Positions 43,594 to 52,661 of a stretch of 64,000 nucleotides of DNA are shown here, piece by piece. The position numbers and the translations under genes were made by a program. The notes under the pieces were generated by a model. It had not been told where the DNA came from. It saw nothing but the letters and a program-made list of their open reading frames with translations, and made no database searches. The DNA is from Bradyrhizobium sp. U87765 SZCCT0048 (GTDB lineage Bacteria > Pseudomonadota > Alphaproteobacteria > Rhizobiales > Xanthobacteraceae): contig NZ_JAFCMM010000001.1 of NCBI RefSeq assembly GCF_018131225.1, forward strand, positions 2,868,501-2,932,500, given 5' to 3'. Numbering within the stretch: the stretch's first letter is position 1; each line of letters begins with the position of its first letter.

Positions 43594-45210
43594 TCAACAC
43601 AAGCTCTCGAACAATCTTGCAACGGCTTCTGCCCCGGGGTCCGCGTGCCCCTGCAGCTGTTCGGCGCCGATATAGGCTGACCGTCCAGCACCCGCCCTGG
43701 ACATGGTGGCCGTCAGGTTCGCCCCCTTTCTTGCCGCACGGGCTGCGTAAGTCGCCCCCTGCGGCAACGCATCAAGGGCGGGCAGCAGCGCATCGATCAT
43801 GGTTCTGTCGCCGGGTTGCGCGCCCCCCACCTCCTGCATTCTCGCGAGTCCAACCTTGAGTGCGCTCATCAGGCTGTGACCGTTTGACACCGCATCCCCC
43901 GCAGCAGCAAAGAAGATCGCGAGCAGGACCCCCGAAGAACCTCCCATGGTCTGACTGAGTTCCTGCCCCAGCGCACGATAGAGCTGTGTGTGATCCGACA
44001 GGGGAAGCTGGCCGATATTCTGGATCAGGGCGCTCGCTGCGCCGGCAAGAGTTGTGCCGGTATCGCCATCGCCTGCTCTGGCATCGAGCGCGTTGAGATC
44101 GGCCTCGGCGGCGATCAGCGCCTTGCAGCAGCGGATGAGAAATTCCTCGGTGGCCGGCTCAGCGGAAGGCGTTGGCCGCAGACGAGCCAGGCCATCGGGC
44201 AGCGGTACGATGCGAGGCGCCACGAAGGTCCTGAGCCCCGGCCAGGTCCGCAGTGGCGTTTCCGCGGTCAGCAGCTTTTCGTCCTCGGTGTTCAGCGAAT
44301 AGAGCGTCAGCGAAAAGCCGTGCATATCGAGGGCCGTCATCATCGCGGCAGGACCAACGATATGGGACACCGCGGGGCCGACGGCGGACCGTCGCAATTC
44401 TTCGGCCAGGATCGACATTTCGAGAGCGGTTGTGGAGCCGAGATTGTTCAGAAGCGCCGCATAGCTGTTGCCGCTCATTCTCGGGAGAAATCTTGCAACG
44501 GCATCAGCCATGGCCTGACGCGCACCAAGATAGGGAAATTTCGCGGCGCCAGCTTCCCCGTGAATACCAAGCCCCAGCTCGATCTCTCCCGACTGGATTC
44601 GATCTTCCCTGGGCGAACCGGGCACCGTGCAGGTGTCCAGTGACATCCCGATGCTCATGACACGGGAGGCCGCGCGACGCGCCGCTGCGGTCACCGCATC
44701 CAGGTCACCTCCACTCTCGGACACCGCTCCCGCCAGCTTGTGCACGAAGAGCGTTCCGGCGATGCCGCGAGGACGGCCGATATCCGGGATGGCAATATCA
44801 TCCTGGACAATCACCATTGTCACTTTCCTGCCCAGCGCGCGGGCCCGTTCGGCGGCGAGGCCGAAGTTCAGGCGATCGCCGGTGTAGTTCTTGACAATCA
44901 GGACACAGCCAGCGGCCCCCGTCACGGCCAGGATTCCCGACAACACCGCATCGACGGACGGAGACGCGAAAACATCGCCACAGACAGCCGCCGTCAGCAT
45001 GCCCGGGCCGACGAAGCCGGCATGTGCCGGTTCATGCCCCGATCCGCCGCCGGAGATCACGGCGACGCGGGAGTGATTCCAGTCCGACCGGGCGATCACG
45101 CGTATGAATGGATAGCCGTCCAGCCGGACAAGCTGGCCACCAGAAGCGGCAACCAGGCCGTCAAGGGCCTCCTGGACGATGTCTTCCCTGGCGTTGATGA
45201 ACTGCGCCAT
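43594..45210 (-). CDS. Single-chain dihydroxyacetone kinase-like protein (DhaK-DhaL fusion)
   Basis: The 538-residue protein has the DhaK domain first (about 1-330: GGGSGHEPAHAGFVG, AVCGDVFASPS, KNYTGDRLNFG, and the substrate-binding His in LGLGIHGEAG) and the DhaL nucleotide domain after it (about 355-538: NALDARAGDGDTGTTLAG with the Mg-binding Asp set, and MGGSSGVLLAIFF). ATP-dependent single-chain kinases of this kind phosphorylate dihydroxyacetone, but paralogues act on other ketoses such as erythrulose. Being last in an operon with an ABC importer and a hydrolase suggests it phosphorylates a product derived from the imported compound. Confidence 0.88.
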   Translation of the reverse strand: MAQFINAREDIVQEALDGLVAASGGQLVRLDGYPFIRVIARSDWNHSRVAVISGGGSGHEPAHAGFVGPGMLTAAVCGDVFASPSVDAVLSGILAVTGAAGCVLIVKNYTGDRLNFGLAAERARALGRKVTMVIVQDDIAIPDIGRPRGIAGTLFVHKLAGAVSESGGDLDAVTAAARRAASRVMSIGMSLDTCTVPGSPREDRIQSGEIELGLGIHGEAGAAKFPYLGARQAMADAVARFLPRMSGNSYAALLNNLGSTTALEMSILAEELRRSAVGPAVSHIVGPAAMMTALDMHGFSLTLYSLNTEDEKLLTAETPLRTWPGLRTFVAPRIVPLPDGLARLRPTPSAEPATEEFLIRCCKALIAAEADLNALDARAGDGDTGTTLAGAASALIQNIGQLPLSDHTQLYRALGQELSQTMGGSSGVLLAIFFAAAGDAVSNGHSLMSALKVGLARMQEVGGAQPGDRTMIDALLPALDALPQGATYAARAARKGANLTATMSRAGAGRSAYIGAEQLQGHADPGAEAVARLFESLC

Positions 45211-45376
45211 GTCTGATTGCCTCTCTGCTTGGGGCATCAGGCCGAATGCGAGCCCTCGCCAGGCGGTAGAGATCAGTGCCCGGCGAGGCCTGCGCGGCCG
45301 ATACTGTGTCTGGCCCCTCATGTGACCGGGAGCGTGCCATGCTCCAGTCCACACGCCGCCAGTACCGCTGGTTTCG

Positions 45377-46540
45377 TTAGTTGATCACGTTGTTGTAGAA
45401 ATTCGCTTCGACATCAGCCATGTCGATCGCCGCGAGATCCTTCGGCAAAGGATACGCATCGGCGTCGGCATGAACCTTCGCCTTGTCGAAGTCGTTCGCG
45501 CCAGCGATGAATTCGTTGGTGACATAGCGGGTGGTCTCGATATCGATACGCGACTGGCCGATGGCCTTGAGCGTCTTGAAGAAGCTGTCCCAGGCCGGGA
45601 TGTTGTGCTCGCCCCACCCTGCGCGCGCCGCCATATTGCCCTTGAACGTGCGGTGAATCTGCATGAGGCTTTCCGTGCCTGCGCGCGGACCGTAGTTCGC
45701 CCTGGTCGTCGGCAACGCGTTGAAGACGACGTCTGCCGCGGCGCGCGGATTGCGGTCGGCGAATTCGCTGCCCATGGCCCATCCCTTCAGGTACTTCTTC
45801 AGCAAGACCAGCCGGTCGGAATCCCCCAGGTCCGACCTCCGTACGACCAGCGAATTCGACGGCAGCGGTGAACCGCGCATACCCAGCCAGGAGTCGAATT
45901 TGAGGCCCTTTGCACCGAGATCAGCCCTCAGGCCCTCCCAGGCGAGACAGGCATGCCCCTGTCCGCTGGCAAGCGCAGTGGTCCATGTCGGCCAACCGGC
46001 CTCGACATAGGTGATCTTCCCGGGATTGACGCCGACGGCGGCAAACATCGGGTCGCAGATCGACTGCCAGGCGGCCGATCCGAGAAGCACGGTCTTGCCT
46101 TCGAGCTGCTTCAGATCCTTGACGCCCTCGCCCTTGCGGAAGGCGACATTGAAGAGATCGAGACAGCCGCTGCCGAAGACCGAGACGAGATCCATCCCCG
46201 CATTGACAGCGAACGACAGGACGCCTGGCGAGGGAAAACCGATATCGGCCTGCTGCACTGCCAGGAATTTCACGACCGCGGTCCCGTCCGAGGGCCCCGG
46301 CTCCATATTGGTGTCGACCCCGAGGTCGCCGAAGTAGCCCATCTTCCTCGCCACCCAGTAGGGGTAGTCGTCCATCACCTCGATCGTGCCGCGCGGCGAA
46401 ATCCAGGTGAAGGGAGATTTGTAAGGTCTGGCCTCAGCCGTGCCCGGCGTCAGCAGCCCGCCGCCGAGAACGGTAGTGGTCACAAGGCCGCTGGCGCCGA
46501 CCTGCAGCAGCCGCCGACGTGTCATCATGTGGTGAGCCAT
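45377..46540 (-). CDS. ABC transporter substrate-binding protein, NMT1/TauA-like, Tat exported
   Basis: The 387-residue protein begins with a twin-arginine leader (MTRRRLLQVGASGLVTTTVL, residues about 6-25, ending GTAEA). The mature part has the NMT1/TauA-type fold: PYWVARKMGYFGDLGVDTNM, GTAVVKFLAVQQADIGFP, and KDLKQLEGKTVLLGS. This group binds sulfonates, nitrate, aromatic acids or pyrimidine precursors. It is downstream of the permease by 76 bp. The ligand is unknown. Confidence 0.88.
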   Translation of the reverse strand: MAHHMMTRRRLLQVGASGLVTTTVLGGGLLTPGTAEARPYKSPFTWISPRGTIEVMDDYPYWVARKMGYFGDLGVDTNMEPGPSDGTAVVKFLAVQQADIGFPSPGVLSFAVNAGMDLVSVFGSGCLDLFNVAFRKGEGVKDLKQLEGKTVLLGSAAWQSICDPMFAAVGVNPGKITYVEAGWPTWTTALASGQGHACLAWEGLRADLGAKGLKFDSWLGMRGSPLPSNSLVVRRSDLGDSDRLVLLKKYLKGWAMGSEFADRNPRAAADVVFNALPTTRANYGPRAGTESLMQIHRTFKGNMAARAGWGEHNIPAWDSFFKTLKAIGQSRIDIETTRYVTNEFIAGANDFDKAKVHADADAYPLPKDLAAIDMADVEANFYNNVIN

Positions 46541-46616
46541 GGGTCTTCTCCCTCGTTGGTTGGGCCGCGGTGTTCGTATTTCCCGGGTCGAGCGCGGCGC
46601 CTCCGCCCGTGTCTTG

Positions 46617-47429
46617 TCAGCTCTCCCAGCCGGCCAGTCGCTTTCCGAGCCAGAAAAAGAAGGCGTAGATCGTGATGCCGGTAACGGCGAGGACCACGAT
46701 GCAGGCAAAGAACTCCGGCATCCGCAGCGTTGAGGAATAGGTCGTCAGGCGGCTGCCAAGCCCGAACCCGCCGCCGGACATCTCGGCACCAACCGCGGTG
46801 ATCATGCCGAAGATCGCACCGATCATCAGGCCCACGATCACCATCGGCATGGCCATCGGAATGCGGATCTTGGTGAAGATCTGCAGGGCAGACGCTCCGC
46901 AGGATCGCGCCAGTGCAATCTTCATCGCGTCGACCCGCCGAAATCCGGTGGCTGCGTTAATCATCACCATTGGACCGGACGCGAGAGCAACGGCGATGAT
47001 CCGCGGCGTGAATCCGAAACCGAAGTTCAGGATCAGAAGCGGCACGAGTGCGAGCATCGGCGTGGTCACCAGCAGCAGGATGTAGGGCGTGATCACCTTT
47101 TCCACGAACGGAAATTGCGTGATGACTGCGGCGAGGAGCAACCCGATCGACGCTCCGATGGCGTAGCCCGCAAAAAGCTCGACCAGCGTGTAGGAATAGT
47201 GCTCGCAGATGGTCGCGATCTCCTGCGAGAAGAACACGCCGGCAATGGCCGATGGGGTCGGCAGGATGTATCGTGGCACTTCGAAGAGCCGCAGAAGCAG
47301 TTCTCCTCCGCCGATGACCAGCAGCGCCACCGCGATGATCCCCGCGACTTCCTTGCCTCCCTGCTCGCCGGGCCCACTGGCAATTCCCGTTGCGCCCGCG
47401 ATGCCTCCGGTCTGCGTTGTCTGGCTCAT
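46617..47429 (-). CDS. ABC transporter permease, TauC/SsuC-like
   Basis: The 270-residue protein has about six hydrophobic segments and the BPD permease EAA-type loop, seen as SCGASALQIFTKIRIPMAMP (about 188-207). It forms the channel for the importer. The N-terminal 30 residues are Gly/Ser/Thr-rich. It starts 12 bp after the ATPase stop. Confidence 0.9.
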   Translation of the reverse strand: MSQTTQTGGIAGATGIASGPGEQGGKEVAGIIAVALLVIGGGELLLRLFEVPRYILPTPSAIAGVFFSQEIATICEHYSYTLVELFAGYAIGASIGLLLAAVITQFPFVEKVITPYILLLVTTPMLALVPLLILNFGFGFTPRIIAVALASGPMVMINAATGFRRVDAMKIALARSCGASALQIFTKIRIPMAMPMVIVGLMIGAIFGMITAVGAEMSGGGFGLGSRLTTYSSTLRMPEFFACIVVLAVTGITIYAFFFWLGKRLAGWES

Positions 47430-47441
47430 GGTGGCGCCCCC

Positions 47442-48239
47442 CTATCTTGCCATGACGGCAGCTGGCATCGCCGGCCGCTGGTGCTGTATGTCGTGCTTGA
47501 TCATGTTGACGAGGTCGAAGAACTCACGCGTCTCCATCAGGTCCAGAGACCGGGGCCGCGGAAACGGAATGTCCACCATTCGCGCAATCTGACCTGGCCG
47601 CGCGCTCATGATGTAGACCTTGTCGGCCAGAAACACCGCCTCCGCGATGGAGTGCGTGATCAGCACCACCGTCTTGCGGGATTCCAGCCAGATCTCCTCG
47701 ACCAGCTTGTTCATCTCGTCGCGGGTGAAGGCGTCGAGCGCTCCGAAGGGTTCGTCCATCAGCAGGACCGCGGGATCACTGGCCAACGCGCGCACGATGG
47801 ACGCACGCTGCTGCATCCCGCCCGAGAGTTCGCGAGGCATCCTGTCGCCAAAACCACCCAGCCCGACCCGTTCCAGGAACGTGTCGACCCGCGCGGCGTC
47901 CGGGCGCATTCCCCGAATTTCGAACGGAAGCTCGATGTTCTTGCGGATCGTCCGCCAGGGCAGCAGATTCGCTTCCTGAAACATCATGCCGATACTGGGA
48001 TGCGGACGCGTAATCCACTCCTCGCCCAGGGCGATGGCGCCCGAGGTCAGCCTGTGCAATCCCGCGATCGACCACAGCAGCGTGGTCTTGCCGCACCCCG
48101 AAGGTCCGACCACCGCAATGAACTCGCCCTGCCGAACGGTCAGATCGACGTCCTTCAGGGCATGAACTTCGCCCGACTGCGTCCTGTAGGTTTTGGTGGC
48201 GCCTCGCACATTGAGCGCCTTGCTTCTGCTCTGTTGCAT
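47442..48239 (-). CDS. ABC transporter ATP-binding protein, TauB/SsuB-like
   Basis: The 265-residue ATPase has Walker A GPSGCGKTT (about 44-52), Q-loop MMFQEANLLPW, signature LSGGMQQRASI, Walker B VLLMDEPFGALD and H-loop ITHSIAEAVF. These features are those of nitrate/sulfonate/taurine importers. It is 95 bp downstream of the hydrolase gene in the same operon. Confidence 0.92.
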   Translation of the reverse strand: MQQSRSKALNVRGATKTYRTQSGEVHALKDVDLTVRQGEFIAVVGPSGCGKTTLLWSIAGLHRLTSGAIALGEEWITRPHPSIGMMFQEANLLPWRTIRKNIELPFEIRGMRPDAARVDTFLERVGLGGFGDRMPRELSGGMQQRASIVRALASDPAVLLMDEPFGALDAFTRDEMNKLVEEIWLESRKTVVLITHSIAEAVFLADKVYIMSARPGQIARMVDIPFPRPRSLDLMETREFFDLVNMIKHDIQHQRPAMPAAVMAR

Positions 48240-48334
48240 CTTTCAAGCGTCCTCAGGCGCGGTCATCGGGGCATGCCCCGTCGTTCCCCGAAGCGGCGGC
48301 GCCCGGGGCGGTTCAAAACTGAGTTTGGAAATCG

Positions 48335-49384
48335 TCAGGTCGCCAGCAATTCGTTCAGATGACGATCGACCTGCTCCATATATCCCGGCTCGAACCCGTT
48401 CAGGCCCATGTGGCCTTCAGGCGATTCGATGACGCGAAACTCGGCCTCAGGAAGAAGTCGATAATCGGCCTCGCATTCCCCCGGGGGGAAGAAGCTGTCG
48501 TGGCTGATGGGCATGACCATGGTCCTTGCCTTCACCCGCGCCAGCGCCCGGGCGAGGTCGCCTGCGGCGTGTCGCGATACGTCAGCCCGTTGCCACTTGT
48601 GCATCTCGCACAGCAGGACATTGGGATCCATCGGCTCGAAATAGGCCTTCATCACACCGTTGATGAAGTCGTCGAGCGACGACATGCCAATGATGCTGCG
48701 CCAGCGCTCCTCCTGGTAGAACTGCGTCGACCAGCCGAGTGTCGCCACGATCCGCGCCATCCGGTCCATGCCCTGGCGCACAGCAGCGCCCGAGGCGTAC
48801 CAACCGCCGTTCCAGCAGGGGTCGGACGTGATCGCCTCCTTCAGGGTTTCGACAAAGATCTGCTGGTGCAGCGAAATGCGGGCTGTCGCGGCAATCGGCG
48901 CCGCCCGCTCGACCATCGCTGGATAAGCGACGATCCATTCATAAACCTGCTGCCCGCCCATCGACCCACCGACCACAAGCGCCAGCCGTTCGATGCCGAA
49001 CAGGTCTTTCAACATCCGGCGCTGAGCGCGGACATCGTCGCCGATTGTAAGCTTCGGAAATTTCGCCATCGCCTGTGGCGCGGGCGTGTTCTGCGGCGAC
49101 GACGACACGCCGCCGCCAAGCTGATCGACGATGACGATGAAATGCCGGTCCGGATCAAGCGCGTGGCTCTGGCCGACGTAGACATCTTCCATCACCTTGC
49201 CGGTTCCCGAGAACCAGGTCGTCACCAGAATGGCGTTGGACTTTTCCGCGTTCAGCTTGCCGAAAGTGCGATACGCGAGCTTTGCACCCCGCAGCGTTTC
49301 ACCGCTTTCCAGGACGAGATTGCCGAGTTCGTAGAGCCTGAACTCGCCCTGCGTTTCGCGACCGTAAAACGGGTTCTCGATCAT
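48335..49384 (-). CDS. Homoserine O-acetyltransferase-like alpha/beta hydrolase
   Basis: The 349-residue protein has the MetX-type fold: LAYRTFGKLNAEKSNAILV, nucleophile GGSMGGQQVYEW (about 142-153), Asp in PISHDSFFPP and His in ESPEGHMGLNGF. True MetX proteins transfer acetyl from acetyl-CoA to homoserine, but many paralogues are hydrolases or other acyltransferases. Being first in an ABC/DhaKL operon and far from methionine genes points to a catabolic role. The start MIENPFYG was set by family alignment; the ribosome site is weak. Confidence 0.82.
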   Translation of the reverse strand: MIENPFYGRETQGEFRLYELGNLVLESGETLRGAKLAYRTFGKLNAEKSNAILVTTWFSGTGKVMEDVYVGQSHALDPDRHFIVIVDQLGGGVSSSPQNTPAPQAMAKFPKLTIGDDVRAQRRMLKDLFGIERLALVVGGSMGGQQVYEWIVAYPAMVERAAPIAATARISLHQQIFVETLKEAITSDPCWNGGWYASGAAVRQGMDRMARIVATLGWSTQFYQEERWRSIIGMSSLDDFINGVMKAYFEPMDPNVLLCEMHKWQRADVSRHAAGDLARALARVKARTMVMPISHDSFFPPGECEADYRLLPEAEFRVIESPEGHMGLNGFEPGYMEQVDRHLNELLAT

Positions 49385-49765
49385 GGCGACGCTCAGCTCA
49401 GGCTGCCTGAAACTGAACCGGGGCGCGCCTGCGCGCACCTTCTGTCCCGATGCCCGCTGCCGCTGCTGATGCCAATCTCGCCGACGCCATCGCCGTTGCC
49501 GCAAATTGCGTCATCTCGTCTCCTCTCCCTTTCCTTCGCAAACCGCTCAAAGCTGGTTCAGCGCGGCACGATGATCTCCGTGCGAGGGGGAATCTACCAA
49601 GGGACGTGCGGCGCCATCTATCGCGAAGGTTCGCGATGCCGATCAGCTTCGGTGATGCACGGTTTCATCAGGCTATTTTGGAGAGGCGGCTGATTTTCGT
49701 CAGAAGCAGACCTTCACTCCCGACATTGCGAAGTCGACCTTCGTCGGCCCGGCTCTCGCGGATCC
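49385..49765. other. Promoter region of the MetX-like/ABC/DhaKL operon
   Basis: This 381-bp stretch lies between the LuxR-type gene and the hydrolase start and contains no gene. Its main feature is the 18-bp palindrome at 49620-49637. Confidence 0.6.
49620..49637. promoter_or_regulatory. 18-bp palindrome, candidate LuxR-type operator
   Basis: ATCGCGAA-GG-TTCGCGAT is a perfect 8-bp inverted repeat about 235 bp upstream of the MetX-like start and 130 bp past the regulator's stop. LuxR-HTH dimers bind inverted repeats of this size, so it is the natural candidate site for the adjacent regulator. Confidence 0.55.
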
Positions 49766-50695
49766 TCAGACCATCGACAAGTCAGTCCGCGCCAGCAGGC
49801 TGACCAGAGCGGAGGTGCTTGAAACGCCGGTCTTCTGCCGGATGCTTCTGAGCTGATGATCGATCGTGGAAAAGGACCTGCGACGAACTCTGGCTATGTC
49901 CTTGTAGCTCATCCCCTTCGCAACCAGCCTGGCGACCTCGATTTCCGAAGCCGTGAGGTTTGCCAGCCAAGCGTTCGCTGAAAGGCCCGTGTTCGCTGAA
50001 AGGCCCGTGGACAAGGTCAATGGATAGCTATCCTGCGCCTCTCCAGTCCGAACCGTCGCGTCGCGATCGGCTATCTCTTTGGCAGCGGCAACGATCGGGT
50101 TGAGGACATCGACCACCGTCTGTTCGAAACAATCGTACAGGCCGGATTCCCAGGGGGCGAAATGCTCGGTCCAGTCGGCGCAGATCAGGCCGTAGGTGCC
50201 GCGTCCGGTCCGAAGCGCCCAGGCGAACTTCGACTTCGTCCGTGCCCCCGCCAGCCTTTGCCGCAGGCGCATCGTGATGCGGCTGTCCTGCTTGATATCG
50301 GCAAAGATCACCGGGCGAGGATCCAGCCACATCGCCTGCATCGCGACATCCCGGTTGTCGACAGCTTTGCCGCCGAACGAGGGGACATCGTAGTCGGCGT
50401 CTTTCGCTTCCGCGAAACCCGGGAAATAGTCCCTTGCCTCGCGCATCCCGAAACCGGTATCGACGCGCTGGCATCGAAGTTCGGCCCGCAGCCAGTTGGT
50501 CGCAATCGACCAGCACCCCGGCAGGTCATCGAGACGAAGAAGCATGTGGGCGGCCAGATCACGCGCATGGGCGTGGCGGATCGCGGTACGATCAAGAAGC
50601 CGGGTGCGAAGCTCCCGCTGCCTTGCAAAGACATCCTCACGGAGATCCTCTGCAATGGCTGTGGTATGACACGCTTCCTGGTTCTGTGTGCCCAA
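49766..50695 (-). CDS. LuxR-HTH transcriptional regulator with N-terminal sensory region
   Basis: The 309-residue protein has a C-terminal LuxR HTH (LTASEIEVARLVAKGMSYKD then IARVRRRSFSTIDHQLRSIR) and a ~220-residue N-terminal region without a receiver motif. A segment MRLRQRLAGARTKSKFAW and the Trp-rich WTEHFAPWESGLYDCF are visible, but no named sensor was recognised. A perfect 18-bp tandem duplication (49973-50008) adds GLSANT to the linker before the HTH. It precedes the ABC/DhaKL operon on the same strand and probably controls it. Confidence 0.82.
   Translation of the reverse strand: MGTQNQEACHTTAIAEDLREDVFARQRELRTRLLDRTAIRHAHARDLAAHMLLRLDDLPGCWSIATNWLRAELRCQRVDTGFGMREARDYFPGFAEAKDADYDVPSFGGKAVDNRDVAMQAMWLDPRPVIFADIKQDSRITMRLRQRLAGARTKSKFAWALRTGRGTYGLICADWTEHFAPWESGLYDCFEQTVVDVLNPIVAAAKEIADRDATVRTGEAQDSYPLTLSTGLSANTGLSANAWLANLTASEIEVARLVAKGMSYKDIARVRRRSFSTIDHQLRSIRQKTGVSSTSALVSLLARTDLSMV
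49973..50008. repeat. 18-bp perfect tandem duplication inside the LuxR-type gene
   Basis: GTTCGCTGAAAGGCCCGT occurs twice in direct succession, keeping the frame and repeating six residues in the interdomain linker. It looks like a recent slippage event. Confidence 0.9.
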
Positions 50696-51280
50696 CAGCT
50701 CTTCCCTGTTTCGGCTTTCGACCTCGCGGACTTGCGCCTGGTCAAATTTACGGCAGATCGGCCCCCGGCGACAAGCCGCTCTTCCTTCGATTTTGTGCGC
50801 CCGCTTCCAAGGCCAATCCGATCGGAGACGCCGCTCGGACCGGGGACAGCAAGAGAGCTATTTCAAACCTAAAATAGTATTCGATTGACCTGCCCGACGG
50901 CCGCGTGTGCAGCGAGCCCGACAACGGTGAGCGCCGGCCGATGTGTCCCAACTCACGATAGCGCCCGGAATTTTCCGGCCACCCCGGTCATCCGCGAAGT
51001 CTCCGCAACGGATCCGGAGCCGTTCGGCGGGCCGCCAGTGATCGCCGATTCGAGATCCGTTACGCCGACGACGGGAGAAGGGACTTTCTGCGGAAGCGAA
51101 ACGGAAGCGCACAGCAGGTCCGAAGAGTGCGATCAGCAAAATGCGGCGCGCGTCTCGATCAAGAGGACGACGCGGCGCCGCTGCCACTAACCGCCGTTTG
51201 TCAGCGCCCCAGACTCCAACCGCTCTTGATCGCGCGGTTCGTCGCCTGATCTGGCCGGGCGCAACAGCAGCCCCGTGGAA
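50696..51280. other. Non-coding region between the LuxR-type gene and tRNA flank
   Basis: About 585 bp upstream of the regulator. The arginine-rich minus reading at 50858-51310 has no start site or family and is judged spurious. No palindrome of note was found. It should contain the regulator's promoter. Confidence 0.55.
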
Positions 51281-51365
51281 GGCCCAAACACGCGATGGCT
51301 CCCAAAACAAAAATGGCCCGCATGAAGCGGGCCATTTTCGTATCGGATCCGGTAAAATCCGAATT

Positions 51366-51371
<6 letters not shown>
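51281..51371. repeat. Direct repeat copy B: 3' flank of tRNA-fMet
   Basis: This is the copy attached to a real tRNA. It matches 40918-41009 at about 90 percent, including the hairpin and the short TCGGATCC-N-TAAAATCCGAA stretch leading into the tRNA 3' end. Confidence 0.85.
51310..51338 (-). terminator. Terminator of tRNA-fMet
   Basis: Perfect 12-bp stem AAAATGGCCCGC / GCGGGCCATTTT with loop ATGAA, followed on the minus strand by TTGTTTTGG. It lies 28 bp past the tRNA 3' end. Confidence 0.85.
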
Positions 51372-51442
<71 letters not shown>

Positions 51443-51794
51443 TTAAACCGTGCGTGCCTCTCGCTACGGGCCGTTTCCGAAGAAGAGCGAAGGCAGCGAC
51501 CTTGTGACCAAGGCGCCGATTCACTTGTCCGGAGGGTCCAGAGAAGGCGTCCGGGGCATGGCCCGCGGTTGCGAGGGGTATGTACCAATCGAACCGGGAT
51601 TTGGAAAGGGGCCGGAGCGATCTTTTTCATGAATTTGTGACGTTTCCCCTGCCTCTCGCAAAGCCTTGATATCGTTCGCGTTATGTCCGCCTTGCAGCCG
51701 CAGTGAAAACATGAAGCATGACTGAGGCGGCCCGCGCCGCGCCGGCAGGGCGCGGAAAGCCTGGCGCCAGGGAACAAGAAACGGGAGCACGACA
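51443..51794. other. Intergenic region between tRNA-fMet and the SDR gene
   Basis: This 352-bp divergent region holds the tRNA promoter and the promoter of the SDR/MBL/FAH cluster. No gene or strong palindrome was seen. Confidence 0.5.
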
Positions 51795-52577
51795 GTGGAT
51801 CTGGGTATTTCAGGACGGCGAGCGCTTGTCTGCGCCGCGAGCAAGGGTCTCGGACGCGCCTGCGCGATCGCGCTGGCCGACGAAGGCGTCCACGTGACGC
51901 TGGTGGCGCGCGGCGCCGAAGCACTGGAGAAGACCGCGGACGAGATCCGCCGGGCCCATGCCGGCCTCGAGGTCAAGACGGTGGCCGCCGACATCACCAC
52001 GCCGGAGGGCCGCGCGGCGGCGCTCGCCGCCTGTCCGCAGCCGGACATCCTCGTCAACAACGCCGGCGGGCCGCCGCCGGGCGACTTCCGCAACTGGACC
52101 CGCGACGACTGGATCAAGGCGCTCGACGCCAACATGCTGACCCCGATCGAGCTGATCAAGGCGACGGTCGACCACATGATCGCGCGGAAGTTCGGGCGCA
52201 TCGTCAACATCACCTCGGCGGCGGTGAAGGCGCCGATCGACGTCCTCGGCCTCTCCAACGGCGCGCGCACCGGCCTCACCGGCTTCGTCGCCGGCCTGTC
52301 GCGCAAGACCGTGAGACACAACGTCACCATCAATGCGCTGCTGCCGGGACCGTTCGACACCGATCGCCTGCGCACGGTGAGCACCAACCAGGCCAAGGTC
52401 GCGGGCGTCACGCCCGACGAGATCATGCGCCAGCGCGCCAGCGAGAACCCGGCAGGCCGCTTCGGCGATCCCGAGGAGTTCGGCCTCGCCTGCGCCTTCC
52501 TGTGCGGCGCCAAGTCCGGCTACATCACCGGGCAGAACATCCTGCTCGACGGCGGCGCATTTCCCGGCACACTGTAG
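51795..52577 (+). CDS. SDR family protein (FabG-like, SNxxR active-site variant)
   Basis: The 260-residue protein has CAASKGLGRACAIAL for cofactor binding, NNAGGPPPG, catalytic Ser in NITSAAVKAP and C-terminal LLDGGAFPGTL. The expected YxxxK reads LGLSNGARTGL, so both Tyr and Lys are replaced, as in a known FabG-like subgroup with SNxxR. It is first in a cluster with an MBL hydrolase, a fumarylacetoacetase-family enzyme and a PheC-like protein, suggesting a shared catabolic route. Confidence 0.87.
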   Translation: MDLGISGRRALVCAASKGLGRACAIALADEGVHVTLVARGAEALEKTADEIRRAHAGLEVKTVAADITTPEGRAAALAACPQPDILVNNAGGPPPGDFRNWTRDDWIKALDANMLTPIELIKATVDHMIARKFGRIVNITSAAVKAPIDVLGLSNGARTGLTGFVAGLSRKTVRHNVTINALLPGPFDTDRLRTVSTNQAKVAGVTPDEIMRQRASENPAGRFGDPEEFGLACAFLCGAKSGYITGQNILLDGGAFPGTL

Positions 52578-52661
52578 TCACAGCATCATCGCGCGCGGAT
52601 CACAGGTCCGCGCGCCAATCGTCGCGGCAGCGATCTGCGGGACCACAAGGAGAGGCGCCGG

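Noticed and set aside
50858..51310. Arginine-rich minus reading upstream of the tRNA terminator
   Set aside because: No ribosome site or family, and it runs across the tRNA 3' flank and terminator.
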